Source of the DNA: Actinomycetota bacterium
GTDB taxonomy: Bacteria; Actinomycetota; Thermoleophilia; Solirubrobacterales; Thermoleophilaceae
Assembly: GCA_005885165.1 (NCBI GenBank)
Contig: VAXR01000005.1
Location: 1-13,363, forward strand
Length of the DNA stretch: 13,363 bases
Direction of reading: 5' to 3'
The notes beneath the pieces are model-generated. The model saw nothing but the letters and a program-made list of their open reading frames with translations, was not told where the DNA came from and did not search any database. Made by a program: the position numbers and the translations under genes. Below, piece after piece: positions 1 to 6,767 of this stretch (positions are counted from its first letter, which is position 1; each line of letters starts with the position of its first letter).

Positions 1-8
1 ATCTAGGC

Positions 9-1700
9 ATGCCACGCATTACGCAGCGACGGCGGGCTCTCGCGCTTGTCGCGTGCGTGCTCGCGCTGCTCGCGTTCCCGGCGATTGCGCTGGCCGTCGG
101 GCCGGTCAACCTGCCCGCGCCGTCCGTGCCGAACCCGGTCCAGAGCCTTCCCGCGCCGGTTCAGAACGCCGTGCCGAGCGGCGTTCAGAACACGGTCAAC
201 AACACGGTCAACACGGTCAACGGCACCGTCGGCAACACCGCGAACACCGTGAACCACTTGGGCAGCTCGGTCGGCCCACCGGGGAGTTCCCCCAACATCC
301 CGAACGGGCCCGGTACGGGCAGCTCGAATACCGGCGGCAATGGCAGCGGCAACGGCGGCAACGGGAACGGCAACGGCGGCGGCGGCAACGGCAACGGCGG
401 CGGCGGTCTCACCCTGACGCCCGGCGGTGGCGGCGGCGCTGGCGGCGCAGCCGCTGCGGCCACGCGGCGCGCCGCGGCACGGGCCGCCGCTCGCAAGCAG
501 CTCCGGGTCTCCGGAGCGCGCCAGGCCGCGTCGACGAGCACCAACGGCGTGCCCGGGACGGTGCGTCAGATCATCAAGGTGATCCCCGGTCCCGTGTGGG
601 CGGTCATCGGCGTCCTCGCGCTCCTCACGATCCTCTTCTTCGGCCGCTCGTTCCTGTCCGAGCGCCGCGCTCGGCGGCTCGAGCGCCACCGGGAGGAGCT
701 CATGGGCGACGTCGGCCTCCTGCAGAACGCGCTTCTACCCGAGATCCCGCCGCGGATCGGCGCCCTCGAGACGTCGGTGGCGTACCGGCCCGCCGAGGGC
801 CCCGCAGCCGGCGGCGACTTCTACGACGTCTTCGAGATGGAGGGCAACCGGGTGGCGATCATCGTCGGCGACGTCTGCGGCCACGGCAGGCAGGCCCTGG
901 CCGTGACGGCGCTTATGCGCTACTCGCTGCGCGCCTACCTGCAGGCCGGCGGCGGCGAGCCGCGCGTGGCGCTGCAGATCGCCGCGCGAGCGCTCGAGGG
1001 CGAGCCGCACGCCGAGCTCACCACCGTCGTGCTCGCGGTCTACGACGGCAACGACGGGACTCTCACCTACGCGTGCGCCGGGCACGAGCCGCCGATCGTC
1101 ATCAGCGGATCGGCGAAGCACAGACCGGTCACCGTCGGGTCTTCGCCTCCGGTCGGCGCGGGCCTGGACACCGGGCTGCGCCAGACCCGCCTGCCGCTCC
1201 CGCCGGGTGCGATGGCGTGCTTCTTCACCGACGGGCTCGTCGAGGCACGGCTGGGCGACGGCCTGCTCGGCCGGAAGCGCTTGGCCGAGCTGGCCGGTGA
1301 GCTCCGGCCCGAGGAGTCCGCCGGCGCGCTTCTGCAGCGCATCGCCGAGCGCGCCGACCGCGCGCCCGACGACATGGCGGCGTGCATCATTCGCGCGGCG
1401 GCCGACGCACCCGACCCGAGCGCTCCGCGGGTTGAGGAGCTCGAGCTCGACGGCGCGGAGGGCGACGACGAGCGCGCCCGCGGCTTCCTCGCCGGATGCG
1501 GCATGCCGAAGTCGAACGTCGAGTCGATCCTGCAGTCGGCCAGAACGACCGTCGGCGAGTTCGGCGGCGCGATCCTGCGGGTCCGCCTCGACGGCCCGCG
1601 CGGCACCGCCGACGTCGTCCCGCATCCGCCCGAGGTCACGCTCTCGCTGAACGGGAGCGGCACGGAGCACCGCGCGCCTGCGGCCACCCCTGCCGCGTGA
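9..1700 (+). CDS. Membrane-anchored PP2C/SpoIIE (RsbU-like) serine phosphatase
   Basis: A 563-residue protein likely to dephosphorylate a phosphoserine protein, typically an anti-anti-sigma factor of the STAS type. Residues 1-29 look like a signal peptide (RRR then a hydrophobic core). Residues 30-193 are a low-complexity exported segment: Pro/Val-rich, then NTVN repeats, then a Gly/Asn run, then Ala/Arg-rich. One membrane span lies at about 195-212. A basic linker leads to the cytoplasmic catalytic domain at about 237-465. PP2C motifs are visible: GGDFYD (268-273), GDVCGHG (287-293), CAGHEPP (356-362), FFTDGL (405-410) and DD (454-455), so the metal-binding aspartates D270, D288, D408 and D455 are present. 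The last 90 residues lie outside the phosphatase fold and I do not recognise them. The ATG fits the signal peptide, but only 8 upstream bases are visible. No anti-sigma or STAS gene is adjacent. The family is secure; the partner is unknown. Confidence 0.9.
   Translation: MPRITQRRRALALVACVLALLAFPAIALAVGPVNLPAPSVPNPVQSLPAPVQNAVPSGVQNTVNNTVNTVNGTVGNTANTVNHLGSSVGPPGSSPNIPNGPGTGSSNTGGNGSGNGGNGNGNGGGGNGNGGGGLTLTPGGGGGAGGAAAAATRRAAARAAARKQLRVSGARQAASTSTNGVPGTVRQIIKVIPGPVWAVIGVLALLTILFFGRSFLSERRARRLERHREELMGDVGLLQNALLPEIPPRIGALETSVAYRPAEGPAAGGDFYDVFEMEGNRVAIIVGDVCGHGRQALAVTALMRYSLRAYLQAGGGEPRVALQIAARALEGEPHAELTTVVLAVYDGNDGTLTYACAGHEPPIVISGSAKHRPVTVGSSPPVGAGLDTGLRQTRLPLPPGAMACFFTDGLVEARLGDGLLGRKRLAELAGELRPEESAGALLQRIAERADRAPDDMAACIIRAAADAPDPSAPRVEELELDGAEGDDERARGFLAGCGMPKSNVESILQSARTTVGEFGGAILRVRLDGPRGTADVVPHPPEVTLSLNGSGTEHRAPAATPAA
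189..221 (+). repeat. Short tandem repeat encoding NTVN units
   Basis: Near-identical copies of AACACGGTCAAC run head to tail inside the phosphatase gene, giving NTVNNTVNTVN at residues 61-71. Degenerate NT(V/A)N-type units continue to about position 255. This lies in the exported stalk, where a change in copy number would keep the reading frame. Confidence 0.7.
331..408 (+). repeat. Gly/Asn-rich low-complexity repeat
   Basis: Runs of GGC, AAC and GGG codons (units such as GGCAACGGC) encode a Gly/Asn/Ser tract at about residues 109-133 of the phosphatase. A poly-Gly and poly-Ala segment follows to about residue 151. It probably forms a flexible linker or wall-spanning stalk. Confidence 0.75.
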
Positions 1701-1775
1701 GGCCGATCCCAGGTTCAGCGCGGCCCCACCGGGTATCCCCTCGTATTCCGTTTGGCGAAAGGTTCGATGCGCCTC

Positions 1776-1804
1776 TTGCGGGGCCCAGAGACCTGGGTTA
1801 CGCT
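1776..1804 (+). promoter_or_regulatory. Candidate sigma-70-type promoter for the small secreted protein
   Basis: TTGCGG (1776-1781) and TACGCT (1799-1804) are separated by 17 bases. This would place the transcript start about 18 bases before the TTG codon at 1829. The spacer contains a small dyad, CCCAG-AGAC-CTGGG (1784-1797). The dyad could be an operator, or a weak terminator for the upstream phosphatase gene. Called by eye only. Confidence 0.4.
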
Positions 1805-1813
1805 CGATTACTG

Positions 1814-1822
1814 AAAAGGAGG
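1814..1822 (+). promoter_or_regulatory. Strong ribosome binding site that fixes a TTG start
   Basis: AAAAGGAGG ends six bases before TTG at 1829. It is the best Shine-Dalgarno sequence in the window and decides the start of the small secreted protein, whose frame is otherwise open upstream into the phosphatase gene. Confidence 0.8.
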
Positions 1823-1828
1823 CTGACT

Positions 1829-2152
1829 TTGAGATACCTCAGCAAGGTCGCTGTGCTCACCGCCGCCGCCAGTCTCGCCGTGGCAGGGACCGCATTTGCG
1901 TCAAACAATCTTCGTTGGAAGGACGCCAGGCATATGGCCAACAAGCTGGCGCGCCACGAGGCCCATCGGCACAAGGTGGACCACTGGCGCATCTTCGGGG
2001 GCCAGCGCGTCTCCCATCGAGAGATCGACTACGTCTACAACGTCGACTACCACGATGGGACGCTCTGCGACGCCACGATCCGCGTGCGGCTCGTGAACCC
2101 GTCGACCCGGCTGATCAGGGCTAGGTTCACGGACGTCCACTGCGAGCACTGA
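1829..2152 (+). CDS. Small secreted protein with two cysteines, function unknown
   Basis: A 107-residue protein starting at TTG behind an excellent ribosome binding site. Residues 1-24 form a clear signal peptide ending TAFA, so the mature chain of about 83 residues is exported. Its first half is His/Arg/Lys-rich and probably helical (residues 30-55). The second half looks like beta strands and contains C80 and C105, which could form one disulfide after export. I recognise no named domain. The layout of a basic helix followed by a short beta unit with two cysteines resembles small secreted proteins common in Thermoleophilia, but that is recollection, not a search result. It lies between the phosphatase gene and an oppositely oriented peptidase gene whose stop is seven bases away. 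Longer versions of this frame would overlap the phosphatase and lose the signal peptide. Confidence 0.8.
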   Translation: MRYLSKVAVLTAAASLAVAGTAFASNNLRWKDARHMANKLARHEAHRHKVDHWRIFGGQRVSHREIDYVYNVDYHDGTLCDATIRVRLVNPSTRLIRARFTDVHCEH

Positions 2153-2159
2153 CGCGCGC

Positions 2160-2912
2160 TCACATCGAGGCTCGGAACCCCTCCAGATAGCGACGCCAAT
2201 CGTGCTCGACCTCGTCTAGGGGCCGCTCGAAGGCGCGTTCAAGCGCCGTCCGCGGCCCGGCGGGGTCGAGCCGGCTGGCGAGCTCGACGCAGGCGCGCGG
2301 CCCCGCGCCCCGATCGAGCAGCGAGAAGATGGTTCCGCCGAGCAGCGCGGCGTCGCGCGCGCCCGGCGGGAACGAGGGCCGCGCGCCCTCGTGCAGCCGC
2401 CGCGCCACGGCCGGGCGCAGATAGCGCCCCTGGCCGGAGAAGTGCACGGCCGCGCCCTCGCATAGCCACGCCCAGCGCAGGTAGCGGGAGAAGCTCGCGA
2501 CGGTGAAAGGCGGCGGGAGCGGCGGGTTGTTCGCGGCGTGCACCAGGTGGGTGTACTCGTGCAGCGGGGCTCGGCGCAGCGCCTCGCGCGATCCCGACAC
2601 GCGCGAGGCCCGCGTTTCGAGCAGCGCCGGCGTGAGGACGTGGATCTCGCCCTGTGCGAACCAGCCCGCCATGTAGCGGCGCGCCGCCGGCGCCGCGAAC
2701 AGCCGGGCTATCGGCAGCCACGGGTGCGCAAGCGCGAGGGCGGCGGGGTGCGCGTGCATCACTACCGCGACGTCCCGCGGCACCGCCTCGAACAGCGCGC
2801 CGAGGCGCGTGCGGTATTCCTCGAGCTCCTCGAGCGTCGCCTCCGCCGCCTCGGCGTCCTCGGCCTCGTGCCTCGCGGAGAAGTGCTGCGACGCAGTCTC
2901 CACCCATGGCAC
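2160..2912 (-). CDS. Putative gluzincin-type zinc metallopeptidase
   Basis: A 250-residue protein with an HEYTH motif at 118-122 (HExxH: two zinc histidines and the catalytic glutamate). WLCEGAAVHF follows at 149-158, where E152 is a good third zinc ligand. This His-His-Glu arrangement with a downstream E-G-x-A is typical of gluzincins of the peptidase MA type. No signal peptide or membrane span is visible. The N-terminal 35 residues are Glu/Ala-rich and probably helical. The start taken is GTG; no good ribosome binding site precedes it, so the true N-terminus may differ slightly. The GTG lies 18 bases after the stop of the glycosidase gene on the same strand, so the two are probably co-transcribed. 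Activity is inferred from the motif only; substrate unknown. Confidence 0.75.
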   Translation of the reverse strand: MPWVETASQHFSARHEAEDAEAAEATLEELEEYRTRLGALFEAVPRDVAVVMHAHPAALALAHPWLPIARLFAAPAARRYMAGWFAQGEIHVLTPALLETRASRVSGSREALRRAPLHEYTHLVHAANNPPLPPPFTVASFSRYLRWAWLCEGAAVHFSGQGRYLRPAVARRLHEGARPSFPPGARDAALLGGTIFSLLDRGAGPRACVELASRLDPAGPRTALERAFERPLDEVEHDWRRYLEGFRASM

Positions 2913-2930
2913 GGCGGGTACTTTTGCCGA

Positions 2931-5204
2931 TCAGACCGGTCTGCGGTGCATGTACCTCTGGCCGTGCGTGCGCGACCTCGTGGGCGGCGGCGGCCGAACG
3001 GGCGCGACCGGCTCGATCAGCACCACCTCGGACCTTCCCTTGGCGGGCAGGGTCACGCGCAGCCCGCGGATCAGGTTCGCGGACGTGACGGTGCCGACCA
3101 CCCTGTCGTCGGGCCCGGAGATCAGCCTGAAGCGCAGCCCGGGCCGGACGAGCCGCAGGCGGATTCGCGCGGACGCGGCGTCAGCGTCCTGCCGGAACGC
3201 GAGGAGCGCGCCGCGCTGGGTGTCGGGATTCCATTCCTGGAGCGCGGTCCAGCCCTCCTTCAACGGGTCGTCGAGCAACGGGTAGGTGGCCAGCGAGAAC
3301 GAGTCGCGGTGGCGCTTGTAGAAGGCGATCCAGCGGGCGACCTGGCTGACGACGGGTGCCGGGATCGTCCGCAGGTCGCGCCAGATCGTGACGTGGGACG
3401 GGAGCGCCGCCGCCATCAGCGTGCCGACGTCGAAGCGCTCCCAGGCCATCTTGCCGCCCCGGTCTCCCCCGAGCGCGGCCTGACCGATCGTGTACGCGGG
3501 CACATACGGGCTCGTGATCCACAGGTTGTGGAGCAGTGTCGACGGATCGGGCGAGCCGTTCTGGAACCAGAGCGGGCCCCGGAGCGTCGACTCGAACGGG
3601 AACAGCCGGTAGTCGTTCGTGTCGTCGGTCTGGAACGTCACGTCCGGGAAGTCGCGCCGCAGCCGGTCGACCATCGCGAGGAACGCGTCGTGGTGCTGGT
3701 AGAAGTCGTTCTGGCTGGCGCAGTCGAGCCAGGTCATGAAGTCGAACTTGAAGTAGCGGACGTGCCAGTTCTGGATGGCGTCTCGGATCCGGTCCTCCAC
3801 GTGGGCGAAGCCCGCGGTGCTCCACTCCGGCAGGCCCGCTTCGTTCGAGCCGCTGTTCGGGTCGCTCTCGTTGTAGGCGAGCAGGGCGTCGCTGATCGGG
3901 TGGCAGGACCACTCCGGGTGCTGCTTGAACGTGTCCGCCGCCGGATTGAAGTTGAGCGGGCTCATCCACAGCCCGAGCTTCATCGGAGCCAGCGCCTGGC
4001 GGACGGCGTCGAAGGTCGAGTCCGGGAAGCGGGGCGGGAACATGCCGCGCGGCTCGGGGTGCTGGGGCGAGTCCGGGTACCAGTCGCCCGACGCCGCCTG
4101 CCAGCCGTCGTCGAGGACGAAGGTCTCGATGCCGAGCCGCCGCGCGATCGGGGCTAGCTGCTGGATCGCGCCGAGGTCGGCGTCGTCCTTCGAGCCTGTC
4201 GAGATCCGGTTCGAGTCGATGTTGTTCGTGTTGAACGTGACCGCGTGCGCCCAGGGCTGGATGCGGTGCGCGATCAGGTAGTGCTGCCACTGCCAGGCGG
4301 CGTCGTCGCCGGAGGTGCCGAAGCCGACGAACGTGGGCTCGAGCGCGAACGGCTGTCCGGGCTGGAGCGTCCGCGTCCTGCCTCCGTTCGGGGCCGGATT
4401 CTCTACGTGGATCTGCTCCTCGAACGGCCCGAGGTCCACCACGTCCTTCGTGTAGTCCACGCGCACGCTCGCGGCGCTGCCGTCATAGCCGGCTCGCGAC
4501 GACGGCAGGTCGTTCCGCTCCATGACGATGAAGAGGCGGCGGCCCTTGGCGCGCGCGTCGACCCACTCGCCGTTCCGCTCCACGGCTTGCCCCGCCGGCG
4601 CCGTGGCGTCCTTCCGGAAGTCGCCGCCCACGTCGGGCCACAGAGGCGGCCCGGCCCAGTTCGCGCTGCGCCAGTCGCTTCCCGCCCGGAAGGCGTGGAC
4701 GGTGGGAGTGGCGACTCCCACCGTGGCCTCGTCGAGCGTCGCCGACGCGAGCGGGAGGGGGGCGATCGATGTGAGGATCGTCTGCGTGCGGAAGCCCGCG
4801 ATCCCCGGATAGACGTCGGCGATGCGCGATGCGGTGAGGCCCGTGGCGAACCCCGACCCCACGAGGCCGATGGTGGCGCGGACCCCGCCGCGGGGCAGGC
4901 GGCTCAGCGTCACGGAGCGGACGGCGAAGCTGTCCGAGCCGACTGTCACCCCCGAGAAGGTGAGCGTGAAGTCTGGGCCGCCGGTGGACCACCGCCGCCC
5001 CCCGCCGCGCGTGTCGAGCAGCTCCACGGTCCTGAACGGAGAGCGCGACCAGCTCCGCTCGGCCACCGAGTTGCCGAGCGTCACGTGAGCGGAATCGACC
5101 CGCGCGTAGGCGTCGTGGTCTCGAAGCGTCTGGCTCGCTGCGGCGCCGGGCACGGCGACGGCCGCAAGCCCGGGTATCAGGAGCAGCGGAAGAAGGCGAC
5201 GCAC
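2931..5204 (-). CDS. Secreted GH36-like glycoside hydrolase (alpha-galactosidase family)
   Basis: A 757-residue protein with a signal peptide (about 1-23), an N-terminal beta-sandwich region (to about 310), a TIM-barrel-like middle and a C-terminal beta domain (about 660-735), the order seen in clan GH-D enzymes. Visible motifs are FNTNN (324-328, at the place of NTWEA in GH36), FVLDDGWQ (362-369), LGLWMSP (410-416, like the GLWxEPE strand) and YFKFDF (484-489). D488 is the predicted nucleophile, corresponding to the D of KWD. The acid/base is less clear: DDTNDYR (527-533) sits near the expected place but lacks the usual pattern, so sugar specificity and even activity are uncertain. It would act outside the membrane. 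The start is GTG at 5204, with a weak ribosome binding site. Divergent from the propeller gene across 76 bases; probably co-transcribed with the downstream metallopeptidase. Family placement fairly secure; alpha-galactosidase activity is inference. Confidence 0.8.
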   Translation of the reverse strand: MRRLLPLLLIPGLAAVAVPGAAASQTLRDHDAYARVDSAHVTLGNSVAERSWSRSPFRTVELLDTRGGGRRWSTGGPDFTLTFSGVTVGSDSFAVRSVTLSRLPRGGVRATIGLVGSGFATGLTASRIADVYPGIAGFRTQTILTSIAPLPLASATLDEATVGVATPTVHAFRAGSDWRSANWAGPPLWPDVGGDFRKDATAPAGQAVERNGEWVDARAKGRRLFIVMERNDLPSSRAGYDGSAASVRVDYTKDVVDLGPFEEQIHVENPAPNGGRTRTLQPGQPFALEPTFVGFGTSGDDAAWQWQHYLIAHRIQPWAHAVTFNTNNIDSNRISTGSKDDADLGAIQQLAPIARRLGIETFVLDDGWQAASGDWYPDSPQHPEPRGMFPPRFPDSTFDAVRQALAPMKLGLWMSPLNFNPAADTFKQHPEWSCHPISDALLAYNESDPNSGSNEAGLPEWSTAGFAHVEDRIRDAIQNWHVRYFKFDFMTWLDCASQNDFYQHHDAFLAMVDRLRRDFPDVTFQTDDTNDYRLFPFESTLRGPLWFQNGSPDPSTLLHNLWITSPYVPAYTIGQAALGGDRGGKMAWERFDVGTLMAAALPSHVTIWRDLRTIPAPVVSQVARWIAFYKRHRDSFSLATYPLLDDPLKEGWTALQEWNPDTQRGALLAFRQDADAASARIRLRLVRPGLRFRLISGPDDRVVGTVTSANLIRGLRVTLPAKGRSEVVLIEPVAPVRPPPPTRSRTHGQRYMHRRPV
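2932..2943. repeat. 12-base perfect palindrome at the end of the glycosidase gene
   Basis: CAGACCGGTCTG is self-complementary over all 12 bases and overlaps the last codons of the glycosidase gene, including part of its stop. It may be chance, a protein-binding dyad or a weak intra-operon hairpin. It has no loop or T-tract like a terminator. Confidence 0.4.
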
Positions 5205-5270
5205 CCCGCGCGGGAAGCTACCCGCCGCCGGGCGCCGATGCGCCAGGTGCGTTAGTTTCGGCTCGACGAG

Positions 5271-5275
5271 AAGGA
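5271..5275 (+). promoter_or_regulatory. Ribosome binding site of the propeller gene
   Basis: AAGGA ends five bases before ATG at 5281 and supports that start. No convincing -35/-10 pair was found in the 76-base divergent region (5205-5280) for either gene. Confidence 0.55.
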
Positions 5276-5280
5276 ACGAG

Positions 5281-6744
5281 ATGGCTCAAGCACCCCCGCG
5301 CCGCATCCTTCGCCGGCTCGCTCCGGCGCTCGCAATCGCCGCGATGGGTTGCCTGGCATCGCCGGCGTTCGCGGTCGATCGCGTCTACTGGGGCAACTAC
5401 AACGGGAACAAACTCTCGTTCGCCGCCCTGAACGACTCGGGCGGCGCCGATCTCACGATCACCGGCACCACCGTGAGCCAGCCTCAGGGGGTCGCGATAG
5501 ACGCCGCCGCCGGCAAGATCTACTGGGCGCAGTACAGCCCTTCGAAGATCCGCGTCGCCAACCTCAATGGGACCGGTGGCGGCGATCTCCCGACCGGAAC
5601 TGCGACGGTGAGCGGCCCCACCGGGCTCGCGATCGACCCCGCCGGGGGAAGGATCTATTGGGCCAACAACAGCAACCCCAACAGCATTTCCTACGCCAAC
5701 CTCGACGGTAGCGGCGGCGCCAACCTCCCGACCCCAGGGGCGATGGTCGTGCTGCCCGACGGCGTCGCCGTCGACCATGCTGCCGGGAAGATCTACTGGA
5801 CGAACTACTTTCCAATCAGCACGATTTCCTGGGCGAGGCTCGATGGCACGGGCGGCGGCGATCTCACGATCACCGGACCGGCGAAGCCGAGCCAGCCGTC
5901 GGGGCTCGCGATTGACGCGACGGCCGGGAAGCTCTATTGGGCCGATGCGGGCCGGATCTCGTACGTCAACGTGAACGGGGGCGTTGCTGCCGATCTCGTG
6001 ACTACGGGGGCGACGGTGAGCGGGCCGGACGGCGTGGCGATCGATCCGCTCGCGGGGCGGATCTACTGGGCCAACTTCGGCGGTGCCGGCAAGATCTCGT
6101 TCGCCAATCGCAACGGGACCGGCGGCCGGGACCTGATCACCGGGGCGGCGACGACCAACGGCGCGTCGTACCCGGTCCTGCTCGAGGCTCCGCGGCCCGC
6201 GGGCGCGCCCACGATCACCGGCGCCGGATCCAAGCTCACGTGCTCAGCAGGAACCTGGGCCCCCGACATCGTCGAGTCCTTCCTGTATCGCGCTCCCAGG
6301 ACGTTCGCCTACCGCTGGAGCCGCAACGGGATCCCGTTGACCGGCCCCTCAGGCAACGTGCTCAACGCGACCTCCGCGGGCGAGTACCAGTGCGAGGTAG
6401 GCGCCGTGAACCAGGTCGGCGTCGCGCGCCAGACGAGCGCCGCGCGCGCCGTCTTCACGATCGGCAAGGCAAAGCGCAACAAGCGGAAGGGAACCGCGGC
6501 GCTCCCCGTGACGATGCCCGACGCGGGGACCGTGCTGCTGGGCGGCAAGGCGATCGTGCCGACGTCGGCGGTCGTCGGTTCGCTTGGAACCATCAGCCTG
6601 ACCGTCGCCGCGAAGGGCAAGGCCAAGAAGAAGCTGAACCGCAAGGGCAAGGTGAAGGTCACGGTTCAGGTGACTTTCAAGCCGAACGTGGGCGCCGCCA
6701 GCTCGAGGACGACCACGGTCAAGCTGGTCAAGAAGCGGCACTAG
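5281..6744 (+). CDS. Secreted six-repeat YWTD beta-propeller with Ig-like domain
   Basis: A 487-residue exported protein. The signal peptide is 1-31 (RRILRR, hydrophobic core, SPAFA). Six repeats follow, each with an YW pair at residues 36, 81, 126, 172, 219 and 262, spaced 43-47 apart, in the pattern GxIYWxN...I..ANLDGTGGxDL followed by PxGxAID. This is the LDL-receptor class B (YWTD) repeat, and six copies suit one closed six-bladed propeller. Residues about 308-393 look like an Ig-type domain: C321 and C371 are a likely disulfide pair, with W326 and YRWSRNG between them. The last 90 residues form a beta-rich, very Lys-rich domain that may bind acidic wall polymers or DNA; such tails recur on surface proteins of Thermoleophilia as I recall them. 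No sortase motif or membrane anchor is seen. It is probably a binding or adhesion protein, not an enzyme; ligand unknown. Confidence 0.85.
   Translation: MAQAPPRRILRRLAPALAIAAMGCLASPAFAVDRVYWGNYNGNKLSFAALNDSGGADLTITGTTVSQPQGVAIDAAAGKIYWAQYSPSKIRVANLNGTGGGDLPTGTATVSGPTGLAIDPAGGRIYWANNSNPNSISYANLDGSGGANLPTPGAMVVLPDGVAVDHAAGKIYWTNYFPISTISWARLDGTGGGDLTITGPAKPSQPSGLAIDATAGKLYWADAGRISYVNVNGGVAADLVTTGATVSGPDGVAIDPLAGRIYWANFGGAGKISFANRNGTGGRDLITGAATTNGASYPVLLEAPRPAGAPTITGAGSKLTCSAGTWAPDIVESFLYRAPRTFAYRWSRNGIPLTGPSGNVLNATSAGEYQCEVGAVNQVGVARQTSAARAVFTIGKAKRNKRKGTAALPVTMPDAGTVLLGGKAIVPTSAVVGSLGTISLTVAAKGKAKKKLNRKGKVKVTVQVTFKPNVGAASSRTTTVKLVKKRH
5377..6143 (+). repeat. Six tandem YWTD-type repeats, 129-141 bases per unit
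   Basis: The codons for (I/V/L)YW recur near positions 5384, 5518, 5653, 5791, 5932 and 6061, so the spacing is 129-141 bases. The DNA of the units is also similar, with recurring GGCGGCGATCTC-like and ATCTACTGGGCC-like blocks. This suggests growth by internal duplication. Confidence 0.85.
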
Positions 6745-6754
6745 CTTCAGCGCC

Positions 6755-6767
6755 GCCCGCGACGGGC
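6755..6767. terminator. Small hairpin between convergent genes
   Basis: GCCCG-CGA-CGGGC forms a five-pair stem between the convergent propeller and DUF1802 genes and touches the DUF1802 stop codon. It could act in both directions, but no T-tract follows and the stem is short. Confidence 0.25.

Noticed and set aside
3..689. 228-codon minus-strand frame opposite the phosphatase N-terminus
   Set aside because: Ala/Arg/Val repeats mirror the low-complexity repeats of the real gene.
1496..1828. Longer version of the small secreted protein starting at 1496
   Set aside because: It overlaps the phosphatase gene and would bury the signal peptide. The strong ribosome binding site at 1814-1822 supports TTG at 1829.
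2538..4157. 539-codon plus-strand open frame opposite the glycosidase and peptidase genes
   Set aside because: Arg/Val/Glu-rich antisense shadow with no recognisable motif; the minus strand has clear family motifs.
5205..5280. TAGTTT at 5253-5258 as a -10 for the propeller gene
   Set aside because: Only three of six consensus matches and no -35 at proper spacing.
5281..5376. Lipoprotein signal in the propeller protein (AAMGC)
   Set aside because: The residues before the Cys do not fit a good lipobox, and an SPAFA signal peptidase I site follows directly.
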